A DNA stretch of 64,000 bases from assembly GCA_035041965.1 (NCBI GenBank), contig JAPYMA010001360.1, positions 1 to 64,000 of the forward strand, in the 5' to 3' direction. This document shows, one piece after another, positions 42,301 through 56,700 of the stretch. A program made the translations under genes and the position numbers. Source of the DNA: Anisakis pegreffii (Eukaryota; Nematoda; Chromadorea; Rhabditida; Anisakidae). Below the pieces are notes generated by a model. It was not told the origin of the DNA. It did not search any database and saw only the letters and a program-made list of their open reading frames with translations. The stretch's first letter is position 1; each line of letters opens with the position of its first letter.

Positions 42301-43466
42301 TGCAATTGCTAATTCGTTAAAAGACTGGAAGGTGAATGACAACAAACTCTGCTTGGAGGAATAATAAACAACCTGCGGTTAATAAGGATGCGGCCCACAT
42401 ATCTGCGGCAGCAAGTGAAACACACAAACGCAAGTAAGGAGTGACCGGTGGACTTAGCCACGGCGATGAGATCACAATCAATGAATTGCCGATAATAGCA
42501 ATCTGAATGCAAAAGTGATTTGATCGTTTTCTTTGAGTTGTTGCTCAAGTTGAAGCTCGAACCCCTCAGCGGGAATTGAATTCATTCACCGAAAAGCATG
42601 CGATCATCTCATAGTATTCATGCGATAATTTTCGGATGAAGTTGCAACTTTGACGATAAAATGATTAAATGAACTAGTTAATCTTTAGATGGATGCATGT
42701 GAAACATGCAGTTTATGTCGATAAGCTAATGAACTGCTGATTGTTTACGTTGTGAGAACTGTTCACTAGAACTGGAATAGTGAAGGATAACTTAATTGAT
42801 TGGAACAGATGTCTTATTTTGTTGATCAGCTTCATAGAAGCAACTAATCATCTGTTTTCTCTATTTTATATCGACAAACAAGAACAAAACGATCTGCATT
42901 CATGATAGAATACGTACGATGATTGAACTGACTAACCATGAGAATAGAAATCATCAGAGGAACGAGCCATATGTACGTTTCTCGTACGAAAGTGATTTGT
43001 GGATGCTCAGTTATGATTGCTCGCGATGTGCTAGTTGGAATCGATGAATATGCTGTTTTATAGACAACGTCTGAAAGCTTGCTTCTTTATTCATAAACAA
43101 GAATTCAGTATGTATCCCTTTCCAATGCTTTTGTCGAATTTGACTGACGTTTCACAATTAGTTTCAAACAAAAACATCGTAAAATATCGAAGAACATTTG
43201 AAAACATTGTTTAGATTGATACACATACCCGCCCGGTAAATAATGTGTGCATCTGCGCAATTGAATCATTGCAACAATTAACAACTAATTCAAAATTGGA
43301 TTTGTTATGTGTGCTTTGTATCTAATCAACGAAGAAGGTCGACTTTCTTCAACAGTTCACAATGAATAACAACAGAAACAACAATGTTCAATCTGAACAA
43401 ATAATCATTTTACTTACCAATACCACTCAGCGCAGTAGTGGTCAACGGGAACGAAGTTGAGTTCAT
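39321..43466 (-). CDS. Rhodopsin-class (family A) G-protein-coupled receptor, orphan
   Basis: Eight exons join in phase into 371 residues: 43466-43418, 43070-42937, 42502-42373, 42018-41846, 41002-40851, 40632-40519, 40296-40092 and 39479-39321. The N-terminus has an NST site and no signal peptide. Landmarks are GNSLIVI in TM1, SLAAAD in TM2, Cys124 at the TM3 disulphide position and a Cys in the second outer loop (HPMCHH). TM4 has a Trp (IIILWLAP) and TM7 has NPFIY. Two motifs are off: DRY is replaced by Asn150-Gln151-Phe152, and the TM6 CWxP proline is absent (FSLSWGV). The protein should sit in the plasma membrane and signal through G proteins, with ligand unknown. The tail is short. A GTCAAC near its end could be a donor to a further exon, so the C-terminus is less certain. 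Confidence 0.92.
39508..39974. mobile_element. hAT-type MITE inside a GPCR intron
   Basis: The 467-bp element starts CAGTGGTTCTCACG and ends with its imperfect complement CTGTGAGAACCCCTG. This terminus is typical of hAT transposons. The flanks CGCTAATT and CACTAGTT form an 8-bp target duplication with two transitions. No transposase frame is present. It lies in the last intron of the receptor gene, between exons 40296-40092 and 39479-39321. Confidence 0.85.
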
Positions 43467-46400
43467 GAGTGAGCGAACGATTCAATGTTTATCACATTAA
43501 CAACAACATTCTCGAATAGCCTAACTTAATCACTGAGTGAAACAGGCAATATGAATAGTTCGATTACTCGTTCTTGTCACTCTCAAACTGAAACGATACA
43601 CTGATGAATTATTAGCTGTTAGCTTTTTACCTATTGTTCTCTTGTAATGTAGTGTGGCTATTGCGTGTGAAACAAGCAGTTATAATTTGAAGCGTTGCAT
43701 AAACATAAAGTTCAACATAAGTTCACGTTGCCATCTAAGAAGTATTCATCGCAAATCACTTATTCTTAAATGATTAACTCTACGATAACTATACACGAAT
43801 TGAATCACTGAATGCAGGTATAATTAAGATAAATTCACTAATTAATCGTGACCGATCGAGAGACATGTTGAAGTGATGTGAAAATGTGAAGTGTGAAGGT
43901 AACTGAATGACGAACTGATGAATTAATCAGCTGACGAAAAATCAGGCAGCATTGCAAATTGAATGTCCGATGAACATTCGAACATTTGGAATTGAGATTT
44001 CAAGGGAGTGGATGTTTTACACACCTTTCAGGGATTTCCAAGGGCAAGGACATAGCTCAGCAGTGATGCGCGCAGCTAATCCCACAATGGTCGGTTGCCG
44101 AACATGTCGTTTCATTCTGCATTGACAGCGCCAGTGTAACCCCGCATTCTGTTCCTGCTATCGTCTTTGTCAAATTCGAAAATCTGGGACCGTCATTAAA
44201 AATTAGTCGGTTATTGCTCCGTCATAACTAACTGAGTCACGATTCTCTGATCAGCAAAGAGATCATAAGAGGATTTCAACATTGGCTATTTAAGTGAACA
44301 CTGTTTCCATGTAAGTGCAATCAAAGAAGTGTGAAGAGGTTCCTGATGACTTGATAAATGAGACTGATTCATCCTAGAATGTTGTAAACAGTGGACTCGG
44401 ATGGAAGGCAGACAGACCACCGATTCGAACGTTATTTTAGAGGATCGATTGCAGTATATTCAGTTCTATGATTATGAGGTATCTTGAAAGTGTTACATAT
44501 GTTTTTATTACGTAAAGCATATCGATGTATGAATATATCAATGGCCATGTATGCATGTTCATAGCAAAATCTATCATATACGAGTGCATTAACAGTACCA
44601 GATGATAACAATGGTAATGACAAACACTATGGTGTTATTAATGAGTATTCATAATCAACGTTCAATTGAAAATAATAATGAGCACGTATTGATAAATGTT
44701 CGTTAATGTGACGAAATTCGATGACCATATTGCCGCCGATATCTTAATTCAACAGTGAATATTAGTGAACCACAATCTGAACTCTATAAGCAAAATTTTT
44801 CAATTATTAGCATGACGAATTATTTGAGTCAAACTGAAAATGAATTCATTCGATTATCATTTGCACGCGTCATATTCAGCTTAATTAAGAAGGAAAGCGG
44901 AGCACAACTGTGGTCGGATGGTAGAAATGAACATCACGACACAAAAGCACTTCCTGATCGATAAGTTCACTGCAAATGCTGTGCAAAATTAATTCGTGTG
45001 AATCACTAAGCGAATTTTCCTCATTTCAAGTGATTGAACGAACTTGCGAAAAGCTTGAGAGGTAACTGATGTTTGTAGCGTTATATGCCATCATCAATAA
45101 TGAAATCAAACTCATATGATGAATACAATTTCAACATGAAGGGAAGAAACGATAGGAGTTGATGAACTGAAAACTTGATTGTATTATTGAGAATATGACG
45201 GATTCAATATCGAATGTAAACGGAAACGGTGGCATGAAGATATTGAGCTAATGGATTAGCTCAATGGCGCGATGAATACCAATCATTCATATCTGCTTGT
45301 TCAAAATATAATCATTTTGATCAACAATGCACATCGCACACATTCCTCATTCATTTAGCGGGAGACTCGTTTGCAGCGTGAAAGCTCAATGAGATCATTA
45401 CGAATAACTTGTCAGCATAATTAATGACTGACAAAAAGTGAACAGGGACTATCATGAGAATGATGGTGGATCGTAATACTTCTCACATATACATACGTGT
45501 CTTGTTAGCGAATACAAATTGCATGCATGCATAAGTTATTTCGAACGTTCTTGAAACTTCAACATGTGCGTATGCACCTACATATTTATTGCATTAGAAA
45601 GTCTCTGGAATTAATTCGCCATCTTTTTTCATTTCTTACAGAACGTTTTCGTTGAGAGGAAATTGACGTTCATTTTGGACGTTTTGTCGCGACCATGAAA
45701 CGCAACCTCTGCTGGTTGCAGTAAGCAGTTTATATCATTGTCGAGATGATTTTTCTGCCGGTTGATACCTACCATCGTGGATGCGTAGTCATTCATTAGA
45801 TTAACAGGACGAAAGGAATGACGCACAGTTGTTTGTTAACTATCTCTTGTCGTCCTTCTGAAACCTCTAGAGCAAAATCATTTGGTCCAAAATGCAACGG
45901 TGAACTATGGAATAGCAATAAAAATATCTTCTCAAGAGGAAAAAATTGAGCAGAGTAATAGGACAAGAGCATGGAAATAACTGAAGCGAAACACCTAAAG
46001 CAGGATGAATTACATGAAGGAAGGAATGAACAAATGTGCTGCACTCTTGATGAGAATTCGAAGGGACGTAGTTCAAGTGAAGTGTAAATGCAACAAGACG
46101 TCGTCAGTCAATGAAGTTTACGGTCAATTCGTGCGCCATCACGATGCTTCCAATGGAGACATGCAAAATACACCATAAATATTGCGTTCTGAAATGAACG
46201 CGATTCTCGTCAGCGATGAGATGTCGTCAGTTGCATTAGTGACAGCTGATTAGAAATAGATCCAGCTTCTGATGTTGTGCTGTTGTTGTTGTTTCGTAAT
46301 ATGTTCTGGTAATCATGCTCATCAACATGCACTAAATGTCCAGCACTAATTCTATGCTTATTATGATCACTCAAGCCGTTACCATCACAGGCAAATGGAG

Positions 46401-49400
46401 TGAGTTGATGAATTAGTTGACTGCATCATAGGAAACAAATTAGTAGAGCTCAGCAAATGCGACGATAAGCTTTTTCATCGTTTTCAACAATTCGTTACAA
46501 ACCCGAAAAAGATAACGATGAGAAGTCGCGCTGGATACATGTGGAGCGCTCGCGTTTTTTGTTCAAAAATTTTATCGAATGATCTTTTATCAGTCATAGC
46601 AAAATCGCATGATTTCTCATTAACATTATCGCTATTGTGTACAACTCTTATTACTTACAATGGATTTTGTGAAATGTGCATCCGCAAGACACATAAATTA
46701 GAGAGTCATGTGAAATTATCATTGATTATAAAGAACACAATGAAATCGAAGAAGTTTTAAAACAACAAAAGAGGAGTATCGCATCAAAACAATCAGGAAG
46801 CATCACATAATTACACGATAAGTTTCAACCTTACATTCAAAAAGTAATCCACTGCGATCGAGTAAACTGGTAAAACTGTGATGCAAAGGAAATGTTATCT
46901 CGAAAAACTAATTAAAAAGGAGACGAAACCATCGAATATGCATGAACGTTGATGTATTGACAACATAGAGTGTTATTGGGCAATATTATCAGAATTTATA
47001 AGCAAACACTTATAAACTATGCTGCTTCTCATTCACTTAATTAACGCGCACGATCCTCGCGGCATCACAGCCAGTCCACATTCCCCGTTCTAGGCTGACA
47101 ATTAGGCATAAACAGAATAAACTCGTTCACGACACTTTTGATTAAGCTACCTGGTGACCCACTAAACCCAATTTAGGTTGATGATAATGTAAAACTTACG
47201 AGTCTGGGCATGTACCATATGGATGTTAATTACAGTCTGTATGACAGTTTTAATGAAGAAAATGAATGAACATTAATGAATGACTGCATGAATTCAATAT
47301 GCAAAATGAGCACGAGTGAGGATCATGGATGTAAGCGTTTGCGTAGCAATTTTTATCCATCATCTGTGAGCCGTTTATTCATTTATCAATGCAACAACCC
47401 AAGAGATATGCAAAGATAAATGATGGATTACTGCACTGAATTTGCGCTGGAATAATGTTCTCGTCAAAACCTCATCATAACTTCTTTTTTCGTTCTCTTA
47501 CCGTGCCTTTAAGATATGAGCATAACCTTAATTGTAATCATACACTTTCGTATAAAACATCACGTTATAGCGATCATTGTATACACCAGCATCACCCAAA
47601 ATATTTTTACTTTCAGCGACCAGACAATCGGCAAACCCATTCACTCACCAACTGAGGCGAATTCTCATCGCGAGCGCCATGAAGAACTTGATCTAAACAG
47701 AACTAAGCCACAACAAACCACTCATTCACTGTCTGTTATTATTATTTATTCATTTTCAATTTATTTCTCTACGATTATCCACCACTATCCTTCTCAACGT
47801 CATTTCACTTCCTCGTGCAGACATTCGTTGTGGCTTGTCAAAAAAATTTTATTCATCAGCATTTCATAAGTGCAATCACACACAAACTCAACTTTTATAG
47901 TTTATGTTGCATTCACTCATTACGAAATTCGTTCTCTTCAATCAAGCAATTCATATTGCAGCGTTTGCATGTTTTGTTCGTGTCTGCAATGGAACTGTGC
48001 AAGAAGAGTGGTAATGGTCATTCGGGCGTATTGGTGCAACAAGCTGGTTACATTTCATCGAGATATTGTCTTATTTATGCACTGAAATGACGAAAAGAAA
48101 TTCGAAAAGTCGTTAAGCTAGCATATTCTCGAAGTACTAATGGGACACACAACTGAACGTATGTGATCGTTTGAATTAATGAGTACCATTTTTAATTTCG
48201 ATCAAATTTCTGACAAGCACATATTGATCGCAACTAAAAAAATTTTTTGCTAAATACATTACGAATTTTCAAGTATTCAATATCGAAGTGCTGCTCAATT
48301 TCCATATTTGCAGTTGATTTGCTCAAAATGATAACCTTAAACTGGGGAATTAATTGTAACCGTTCAATCATATTCAACGATTCGAAAATACTTAATGCAA
48401 TAAATAAATCTTTTCAGTTCGCATAATGTAGGAGAATTGATCATCCTGTAATCCGATGCCTTCTCGTGTAATTATACAACCAATTGCAACACAATGGTAC
48501 CTAAATTAATTATCACTCACGCTAGAACATTCATTACTGCACTCATCGAATATGACCGTATCAGACTGAATTATTCCGTTATTTTGACTGTACTTTGAAA
48601 TATTCAATCATTTGAAAAATATCACTCCCTGGACTATCGAGATTTTCGATCAATTCAGATTAATGAGCATTTGCGATTCAGTCGTTCTCGCATCGAATTT
48701 GCTGAAGTGCGCCTTTTTTCTCATACACTTACATCAACGAAATATGATCGATGACAAAAACACTGCATCCATTTAGTTGATGAATTCCTTATAATGGCAC
48801 ATCCAAGAACTCTACTTTTGAGCATGACTTTCATCGAGATGATTATCATTTATTATAAGCTTTCACTATGCAAAAAACTATCATCAAGATTCATTTCTTG
48901 AAAAGGCCACTGAACCAAGCAAATATCGAACAACAGTATTGACTAGTCAAACGAACAATGCAGATTTAAGACTGCAATTTTTTAGCATCTATTTGTTGCT
49001 AATACGTTATCATTTACGGGCATTTGAAACCAAAAATTTGGAATGTGCATTTTGCAAAAGAAGACTGATTATGAGTATCAATCATATTGAGTATTCTTCA
49101 GAAACTTACGATTAATTATGCTAATATACTAACTCTTCGAATGAAGATATAAAATGAATGCGTATTCTCAGTGCTAATTTCAACGCCACCATCCATGTTG
49201 AATTCGATAATTCATGCAGAAACTTTTACAAACGAAGCAACAAATCTGGCTCGCCAGCATAGTATGAAACCGAAGTGTGCAAAAATGAAAAGTAGCAAAA
49301 AGATCAGATAGAAGATACAATCAATTTGTGAAAATGTATGAATATGGACGAGCGCAAACTGCATGAGGATATGTAGAATGCAAACGATTACGGAATCTCG

Positions 49401-50428
49401 AATCTGTTTCAGTGAACAAGTGGAACGAGAATCACAGTCTATTCATAACCGTACTGACTGAATGTTCTCATGGGCTGAGAAAGAGATCAAATTAGAGTAG
49501 TGAATTACTGATATGGAATGATAGCACCGTGACATCTGCTTACGGTCCTCGTGAGCATCAGACAGCATGAAAATGAATCTACTTATCGCCTTCTACACAT
49601 TATTTTGGTCTTGTAACTGTTAAGGTAATTTGAATATTTAGGAATGGATCAATGAAATTTCGATAAAACTGCGCGCATAGCTTATGCTAACATTCATAAT
49701 TCGTTATCGTCTGCTCAAAAGGTGGTTGTTTAAGGTAGAGCTGTTTATAATTCGCATGTTGTGTGCTATTGGTTTCCAGCTCGTTTAGCCTCATAAAATT
49801 TGGCGCAGTGGTATTCGGCATAATGGGCATTTGGACCACTGGATTTCCGAAAGTATTAGCCCCAGGCATTTAATGCTATCCGAATCCACTGACCTTACTT
49901 TCGTAAGCAAAAGCGCAATGATACAATTCCGGTTACATCCAGACATGAAAGCATCTGACTTCGCTAGCGTCATAAGAAAACATGCAGTTGTTGTTCATTC
50001 GTGAAGCCAAGAAAAGTACCTAGATTGAGAGGATGAATATGTTATTGAAAAGATACGAAATAAACTGGTTCGAGAACCCTCGAAGGTGTTGTTTAAGGAC
50101 TCGGGAAACCCATGATGCACATGGATGATAATCTTGAGTGCTCTCGGAGGCCTAACATCCGCTCCCGGCTATTCCGTCATCTCCATGTCCACCAAATGTC
50201 CATTAGGCGAAATGTCCGGTCGCGGTGCTACTGAGAATCGCTTAAAATCTTCATCGAACACTAGAATGAAGTCAAAAAAGCGCAATGATACGACTCTGGT
50301 TTGATCCAGGCATGAAAATTTCGCTATGATCACAAGAAAACATGCAATTTCATTCTTCTGGCGTATAATTTAAAATGTTTGCTATGGAAACAAATCATTC
50401 ATCATATCATTGATCGATTCAGCTTGAT
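43467..50428. other. Long intergenic stretch, no supported gene
   Basis: About 7 kb of AT-rich DNA with only short frames on both strands, none with a recognised domain, signal peptide and splice pattern together. A pair of direct repeats lies near 49.9 and 50.3 kb. Diverged or lineage-specific exons could be hidden here. Confidence 0.45.
49902..50362. repeat. Direct repeat pair of about 85-95 bp
   Basis: The segments at about 49905-50000 and 50275-50362 share AGCGCAATGATAC, a diverged middle with CATGAAA, and AAGAAAACATGCA. Between them lies a more GC-rich stretch containing ATTAGGCGAAATGTCCGG, which resembles the foldback repeat unit at 63.3 kb. The region could be a remnant of a related element. 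Confidence 0.55.
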
Positions 50429-53400
50429 ATGGCCAAACACAACCATGTTAACAGTACGCCATCCATCAAGGATACATCTTCGGCGCTGTTAAATTCGTCA
50501 ACAACGAATACCTCATTCGAAACAGTTGAACGCAACATTCGACGTCTTCATATCGCACATGATAATATTTCAGGTGATGTTTCATCACTGCTCGTTGGTG
50601 ACATATTGACAAGTATTGAGCTAAACATCGAGCATTTGTTTAGTGGGCGCTGCTGAGAACTCATTGTGAGGACATAATGACCATCAATAAAAACTTATGA
50701 CGAGTAGTATCTCTCACTTTATGAGCCGATAACAGACACTTTATTGAATCGTAGGCGATCGTACGACAGACTTGTTGGATGCGAGTAAACAAAATTGCCC
50801 GAGCAACTCTATCATTGAACAAACGCAGACGTTTGGATTGCGTATTAATAATCATGAATAATCCTCTCCATAATGATAGTGTTATATTAATACCTCAGAT
50901 ACTAGATAAACACCAAACACTCAATTTTCATTTAAACGGTTGCAGACGACCATCATCCTTCTGACATCATCAAGCAAGTCTTGAAAAAAAATCCCTCAGC
51001 TTCAATTCCAATCAATCATCAACATGTCACTGATAGAGTAAGAAATGTTTTCGATGAATTAGCACTTCAAACGTTTGAAAATGAGAATGAAATTTACTTA
51101 CTCGTGGATTCTAGAGAAGTTAATCAAGAAATATTTGTCATGAATTCTGATTCCATATGGCATGAATCGTGTAGTACCGCAAGAGAATTCTTCAAATTTT
51201 CGACAATAAATTCTAAATCTTTTCCCCACCAAAGACGTGTCTATCACCCTTTGATCTTCTGTTTCCAATCAATTAGACGGCTCACAGTGTGGAAGTGTGG
51301 TGAAAATGATAATCAGAGAAGTTGCCCGTGGAACACTTCTCAATAATGTTGCCTTTGATTAGCTTCGAGCGTACCACTGTCGATGCTTAACACTAACACT
51401 TATTGAGTTCTAATGCTGCCTTCACGCTTGTGCTTTAATCAGTTTCAATTCAGAGTGACTTGATGCAGGTTGTTTGAAGTTGAAATGAATGAAACAATGA
51501 TTGGCAAATAGTTTAACTTGTTGAAAAAAGAATGAAAATTGTCAGCAGGATTCATTGTCAAAGCAAAATGGCAGCAAAAGGCCTGAAACAGTTGGTGCAG
51601 CATTCGCGAAGAAAACAATCGCCAACGATCATTTGGACCAATCTCTTCAGTTAGTCGAAATTTGTCGGGGCGTTGGGATCTGACCGATGGCGTAAGTCAT
51701 TGAATGAAAGCGTTTGGATAATTCAACAACTGAATAAAGTGGTGTGCTATGGGGATCCGAAATTTTGTGGATCGTCGTCTTCGTCACCCTTCCTCAATTT
51801 TCTGCCTGAGCCATTCAATCGACTGTTGCACCAACACGCGATGTTAGAGCTCAATATCACGAGGTTTTATTAGCGGCTTGAAAGTGATTATGTCGAACAG
51901 CTGATGGATTATTCCTTATAATTTCAGCCGCATAAAATGATTGACGAGCTGTTTTTCAATACAAGACATAAGGTTGCTGGTGAGCTCAAATACATTTGAC
52001 TATATGAAACTATAGCTGTTGATCTGCTTGTTCGATTGACCTTTAGGGAATCGCCGTCGTTGAGAAATGAAGATAGATCATCGGTATCAACATCATCGAC
52101 AACATCATCATCATCGTTCATGTATGATGCACGCATGCTGAGAAGTTTTTACATTGGTGCAACCACGTCGAAATTGGCCGAAAACTTCGTTCACGAACCG
52201 ACGAGTTTCCGTTTATACCACGCAATCGGTGAAAGCGTTGAGGAATCTGTTACGAAAATGGGAAATGGGCTGAGTGAAGCGATATCGCCGCAAATCCACT
52301 TGCATATTGTCTACAAAACAAGCAATGGAAATTTTTGGTATTCATTTGCATAACATCATAGAATCTTCTTATTTACCTTCATACTGTTTATGTCGTTCGG
52401 GTAATTCATTACCACTTTTGATGATCTGGCAGACTGCCGTTACTCCCCACCCCTTACTATTTCTACTGATGGATTTTTAGATGAGTTTTCTTTTCAGACG
52501 TGCTGTATTACTCTCATAGCTATTACATGCGAACATCGTTCTCTTGATGAGTTTTTCTCATTCACTACGTCTCATTTCACTTTACAGTTCGAGTCAGTTT
52601 TTTATTCTGTAGCATGTACTATTTACTGGAAGTGTGTTGACAGCCGAAATCAATAATATAGCAGTAGAATATTACTGCTTACCAACGTTCGACAATCAAA
52701 TGATCGGTTGGAGAGTGTATTGAATGAGAAATTGAATAGCCAAAAAGAACTCTTTTGGTGAGAGTGATTGTAGCATCAACAAAAGAACGAAAACCCTGTT
52801 AAAACAAATGAAAACCCTGTTAGGCTCGGATGAGCTAATGATACTTAGAAAATAGGAGAAGAGTGGTGCCATCAACAAACCGCATTTACATATCCGAGTT
52901 AAACATACTTCCTTACCTCTCCACACCTCCAAATTACCCAAATCGTTAATTTTATCTCTATGATAACCACTGGACTATTCAGACCAAATGAATGCGTATC
53001 TCATCTGATGATTTTCTGCACCAAATTGTTGCATTCTGTCCCATCTAATCCTATCCCTCATCCATAATCAGATCGAAGCGATAGAAATTGAGCATCTCTA
53101 TCCAACTTACTCCATTCGCGATGAATAAGTAGTCAATGAATAGGTGTTCAAAAAGAGATGGGTTCTGTAAGACGGTCTTGTGCAAGTTACCACCTAATTT
53201 CAATTAATGCCATTCAACGCTTACAACTTCAGAGTGACTGTCAAAAACTACAAAACACGATCATAAATAAATGCGTATGTCTGACAGATCATGTTCCTTC
53301 AAACTTCGCAGATTCACACAGAAAATGTACCAATTGTATGCAATGTAACCATTTCAGTCACTACAAGGTAACTGATACATCCATACCAGATTCATCCGAG

Positions 53401-53772
53401 AGAATGTTCACAGTTGATTACGGCGACAAGAACGCACCTCGATTCATAAGCCTCAACTCACTTGTTCGATATTACAGGTAATCGCTAGCAATTAGCAGTA
53501 AATAGAGTGATACATATCGAAATTTACATGTTGCCACCTCATAAAAGTATGCCATTTAGACCAGAAACGAACGCTACGTTGCCGCACCAGAGACAACATA
53601 AAAACCGTGGCTTTTCAGCTCAATTTTTTTAAGATGAACTCTTACATAGGTTGTTCGCAATTAAAAATACACGATTTTGGAGGATGAAACCAAAAAAAAT
53701 TCGGAAGTCGAAACTCGTGCATTATTATTCTTCAGGCGAAAGAAATTTGATACGGCGAACGTCTCAAATTGA
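50429..53772 (+). CDS. SH2-domain protein with non-canonical phosphotyrosine pocket
   Basis: Six exons join in phase into 311 residues: 50429-50642, 50946-51118, 51549-51649, 52047-52337, 53358-53477 and 53736-53772. The first about 160 residues are hydrophilic and match no family I know. A Ser/Thr run (174-186) leads into a C-terminal SH2 domain at about 197-297. It starts FYIGATTSKLAENF like the WYxG...AExLL entry, runs through a CHYKV strand and ends FISLNSLVRYYR, which fits the F-SL--LV-YY end of SH2 domains. Where the family has FLVR, this protein has FRLY (217-220), so Tyr220 stands at the Arg position. The protein stops soon after the domain. It could be a signalling adaptor. Weakest joins are the first donor (GTGGGC) and the link from exon 3 to exon 4; the SH2 exons are firm. 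An AG just upstream of the ATG is a possible trans-splice acceptor. A hAT-like element sits in intron 4. Confidence 0.72.
52381..52972. mobile_element. Diverged hAT-type MITE in SH2-gene intron
   Basis: The right end is the complement of CAGTGGTTATCATAGAG. The left end is worn but keeps CGTTCGGGTAATTCATTACC, matching CGTTCGGGTACTCCATTACCC of the copy at 39508. Internal blocks such as CATCAAC-AACCGCATTTACAT also match in the same orientation. No target duplication is clear. Confidence 0.7.
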
Positions 53773-56700
53773 TTTTTCAAAGCGGCCTACCCTAAAGATT
53801 GTTTTTGGAACAAAAGGCAAATTCCCCTGAGCTGGGACCTGCACATCTCAGAGTCTCATTTCTTCGGTAGAAAAATACGTTCCCGCACTGATAATCCTAA
53901 AAATCTTAACAGAACCAACTAAACAAAAACATTCGAATCATTTTTTTAGTGGCGAAATGGGCAATCGTAATATTATGATTGATTATCAATTTCATCGAAC
54001 GGCATTTAATTATGTCAAGATCAATATGCCTTCAATTGCAACAATCAGAAATATTTCGTTGCAGTTTATATGTGTCATTGCATTCTGATAACGACCACGA
54101 TATCACTCAAGCTGATATGTTTCCGACCAGTGCTCAAGATGCCATTCCAGATCAAGAATGCTTGCAATGATCGAATTCCAACATTGTCCGTTGCAACTCC
54201 AAAATTGCAATAAATTAACACCCGCAGTTCGTCGATCTTTCCTTAGAAATTTGAACTTTGAGATAATTCGAAAGCATCGAAGGGGATTAATGGAAGTATC
54301 AATTATAAACCTTTTAATCCTCTTGTATGCATTTTAACGATCATCATTGCTTGTTATATAAATCTTACATTGTTTTACCCGAATACATTCATCTTAAATT
54401 TACATGTCTTCTTAAAAGGAAAAATTCCTATGCATTGCTTCTCAACAAAATGTTTACACGTCAGTTCATCATGAAATGGGTTATTGCTGTTTCGTTGCCT
54501 TGTAAAATATCAGTGGTAACAAGATAATGTAAGAACACAACAATAAATAAAGCTCATGCAAGCTCGCTCAAATGTCAGCTTAGCAGTCAAACATTAAATA
54601 TTGTAGCTTTTTGAGTGCAAACCTAATAAATTTCCCAGAAAAAATCGTTCGCTGATCAGTTGTATCATTTCGTTTTTTACTGATGTTTGTCTGATGTTCC
54701 TGCTGTCCTCTGAATGATAAATTACTCAGCAACAAATACGTTAGGGTCGTTTGATAGAAATATGAACCATTTAATCTCATAGAACCATTTTTGAGATGAG
54801 ATTAATGATTCGTCTTTTGGTTGTCTAACGTTATGGCAGTTGTGTGAATTTGTGGAGGGAAGAATGAAAATATCAGTCAGGATATTTTTATTGTCAAGTC
54901 AGGATATCTTGACAGTATTGTCAACACGTGTCAAATCATCGGGATTTGATTGAAGATGCATGCAATTGTCCTAACGCTTGAAAATTTTTGCAGTTATTCT
55001 TGATGTTCCTAGGCGTTCTGTTCTAAGCATCGTAATTCTGGGCATATTTGTGTAGTGATTGGAAATAATGCTGAAAAAAAAAAGATCGATAATATAGTTA
55101 TATCAATCAAGCATCAAACATTTGTTGCGAACAAGAAGAAAGATCTTCTTAAAAATGTCTCTTTCTTGAATTGGTTGCGTCGTTTCTCCATTTTATTGAT
55201 GTCTTTTCGATGACAGTGATGTTCCACGTATTGGAAGATTAATCGACAAGAATTCTGTACCACTTTTAATTACTCATATGAATTATTGCTTCAGCGATAT
55301 ATCACGATTTCATTCACCACTAAAATCATCGTTCTGCATTTATCCGTTGTTCATCGTTCAACGTTCAATCACCGTTCAACCCAGAATTAGAACCTTTCAT
55401 ATTTTCACAATTTTTAATTAATAATACATCTGTGACCTTTTATTGGATCACTTATTCAAATAAATGAATCAGATGCGATTCGATTTTTTAATCTACCATT
55501 TATCCACGGTTAATGTTTGTGAGGAGGAACTGTGCTCCTGCCTCATAATTTGATCTCAATTTTTGCTTTCGTCTTCATTTGGACGACTTCAGTGCTTAAA
55601 ACGAGCTTATCCGCGAACCTCATCTTGCTGTTTTATTTGTTATCGAGTTTTGTAATTATCACTCATATAAGTTCTTGGCAGGTCGGTACCTTGCTGACTC
55701 TACATTTGAAACCTTACCAGGCCTTCCAATACTCCATGGTGATCACATCATATCTCATCTTGATAAAAACTGAATAAACTAATGTCCAGCTGAAACCACT
55801 GCATCTGAAATGATGTCTCACGAGTTTTATAAGAGGATGCAGTCGTTGACGAACAGAACAAAGGTTCACAAGTATTCAGTAGAACCGTGCTTCGTGCTTC
55901 ATGACTTGATTTGATCCATGTTTAGATACTGCTTCTTTAGAAGTGAGCATTTGCTAGAAGACGTCACTGAGTGCTAGAATATCAGGCACTTCTCTTGCAT
56001 CTCTACAATTTCCATGCTATAACTGCAGTACACACAAAGCATATGTTAATTAAGGATTAGTTACTGAATCCGCAAAGGGGATTTGAAACTCGTAAAATGG
56101 ACGTAACTTTTGACAGAAATAGTTAAAATGGGGCCGTTCAAAAGCTGTAAATGTTGATAAATGTGTGCTCATAAAGGAAGGACCTGAGATGCGTGATGGA
56201 GTGATCAGCGAATGCATCAGTGTTCTCGAAAAACGATCATCCACTGCACTCAATCAATCAAAGTTGACAGAGGACGATTATTTTCAGGACGAAACTGAAC
56301 TGCGTAACGGATTGAAACACGTCATAATATGATGTTGAGTTTGGGCATTATCACGTTTTGTGAGTAATTATTTGCGATTTTGTTTGAATTTTTCAATTGC
56401 TTTTGAAAAAATTTACTTATATATTTGACGGAATGGCGTATAAACGCAGGGAAATTTTCAGTGTAATGTTGATGTTTGAGTTGCGGATAGTATTCACTCA
56501 GAAACAAATCACTACGGAAAACTATGCAAAAAATTTCGAAAATTTTCGTTAATTCCGATAATTCTGTTAGTCAAAAGTCAACGAATTTTTTTGTATATAA
56601 TTTCTGTGTGCTTTTCTAAAATTTTTATGGCGGTGAATTTGGTTTATTCGTAGAGTACTAACCTCCTACTACATCGTTAAATACCAACCTCCTACTGCAA

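Noticed and set aside
55532..55777. Hydrophobic frame as first exon (signal peptide) of the MLT-10-like gene
   Set aside because: It begins with GTG, has no in-frame ATG and no phase-1 donor matching the exon at 57278.
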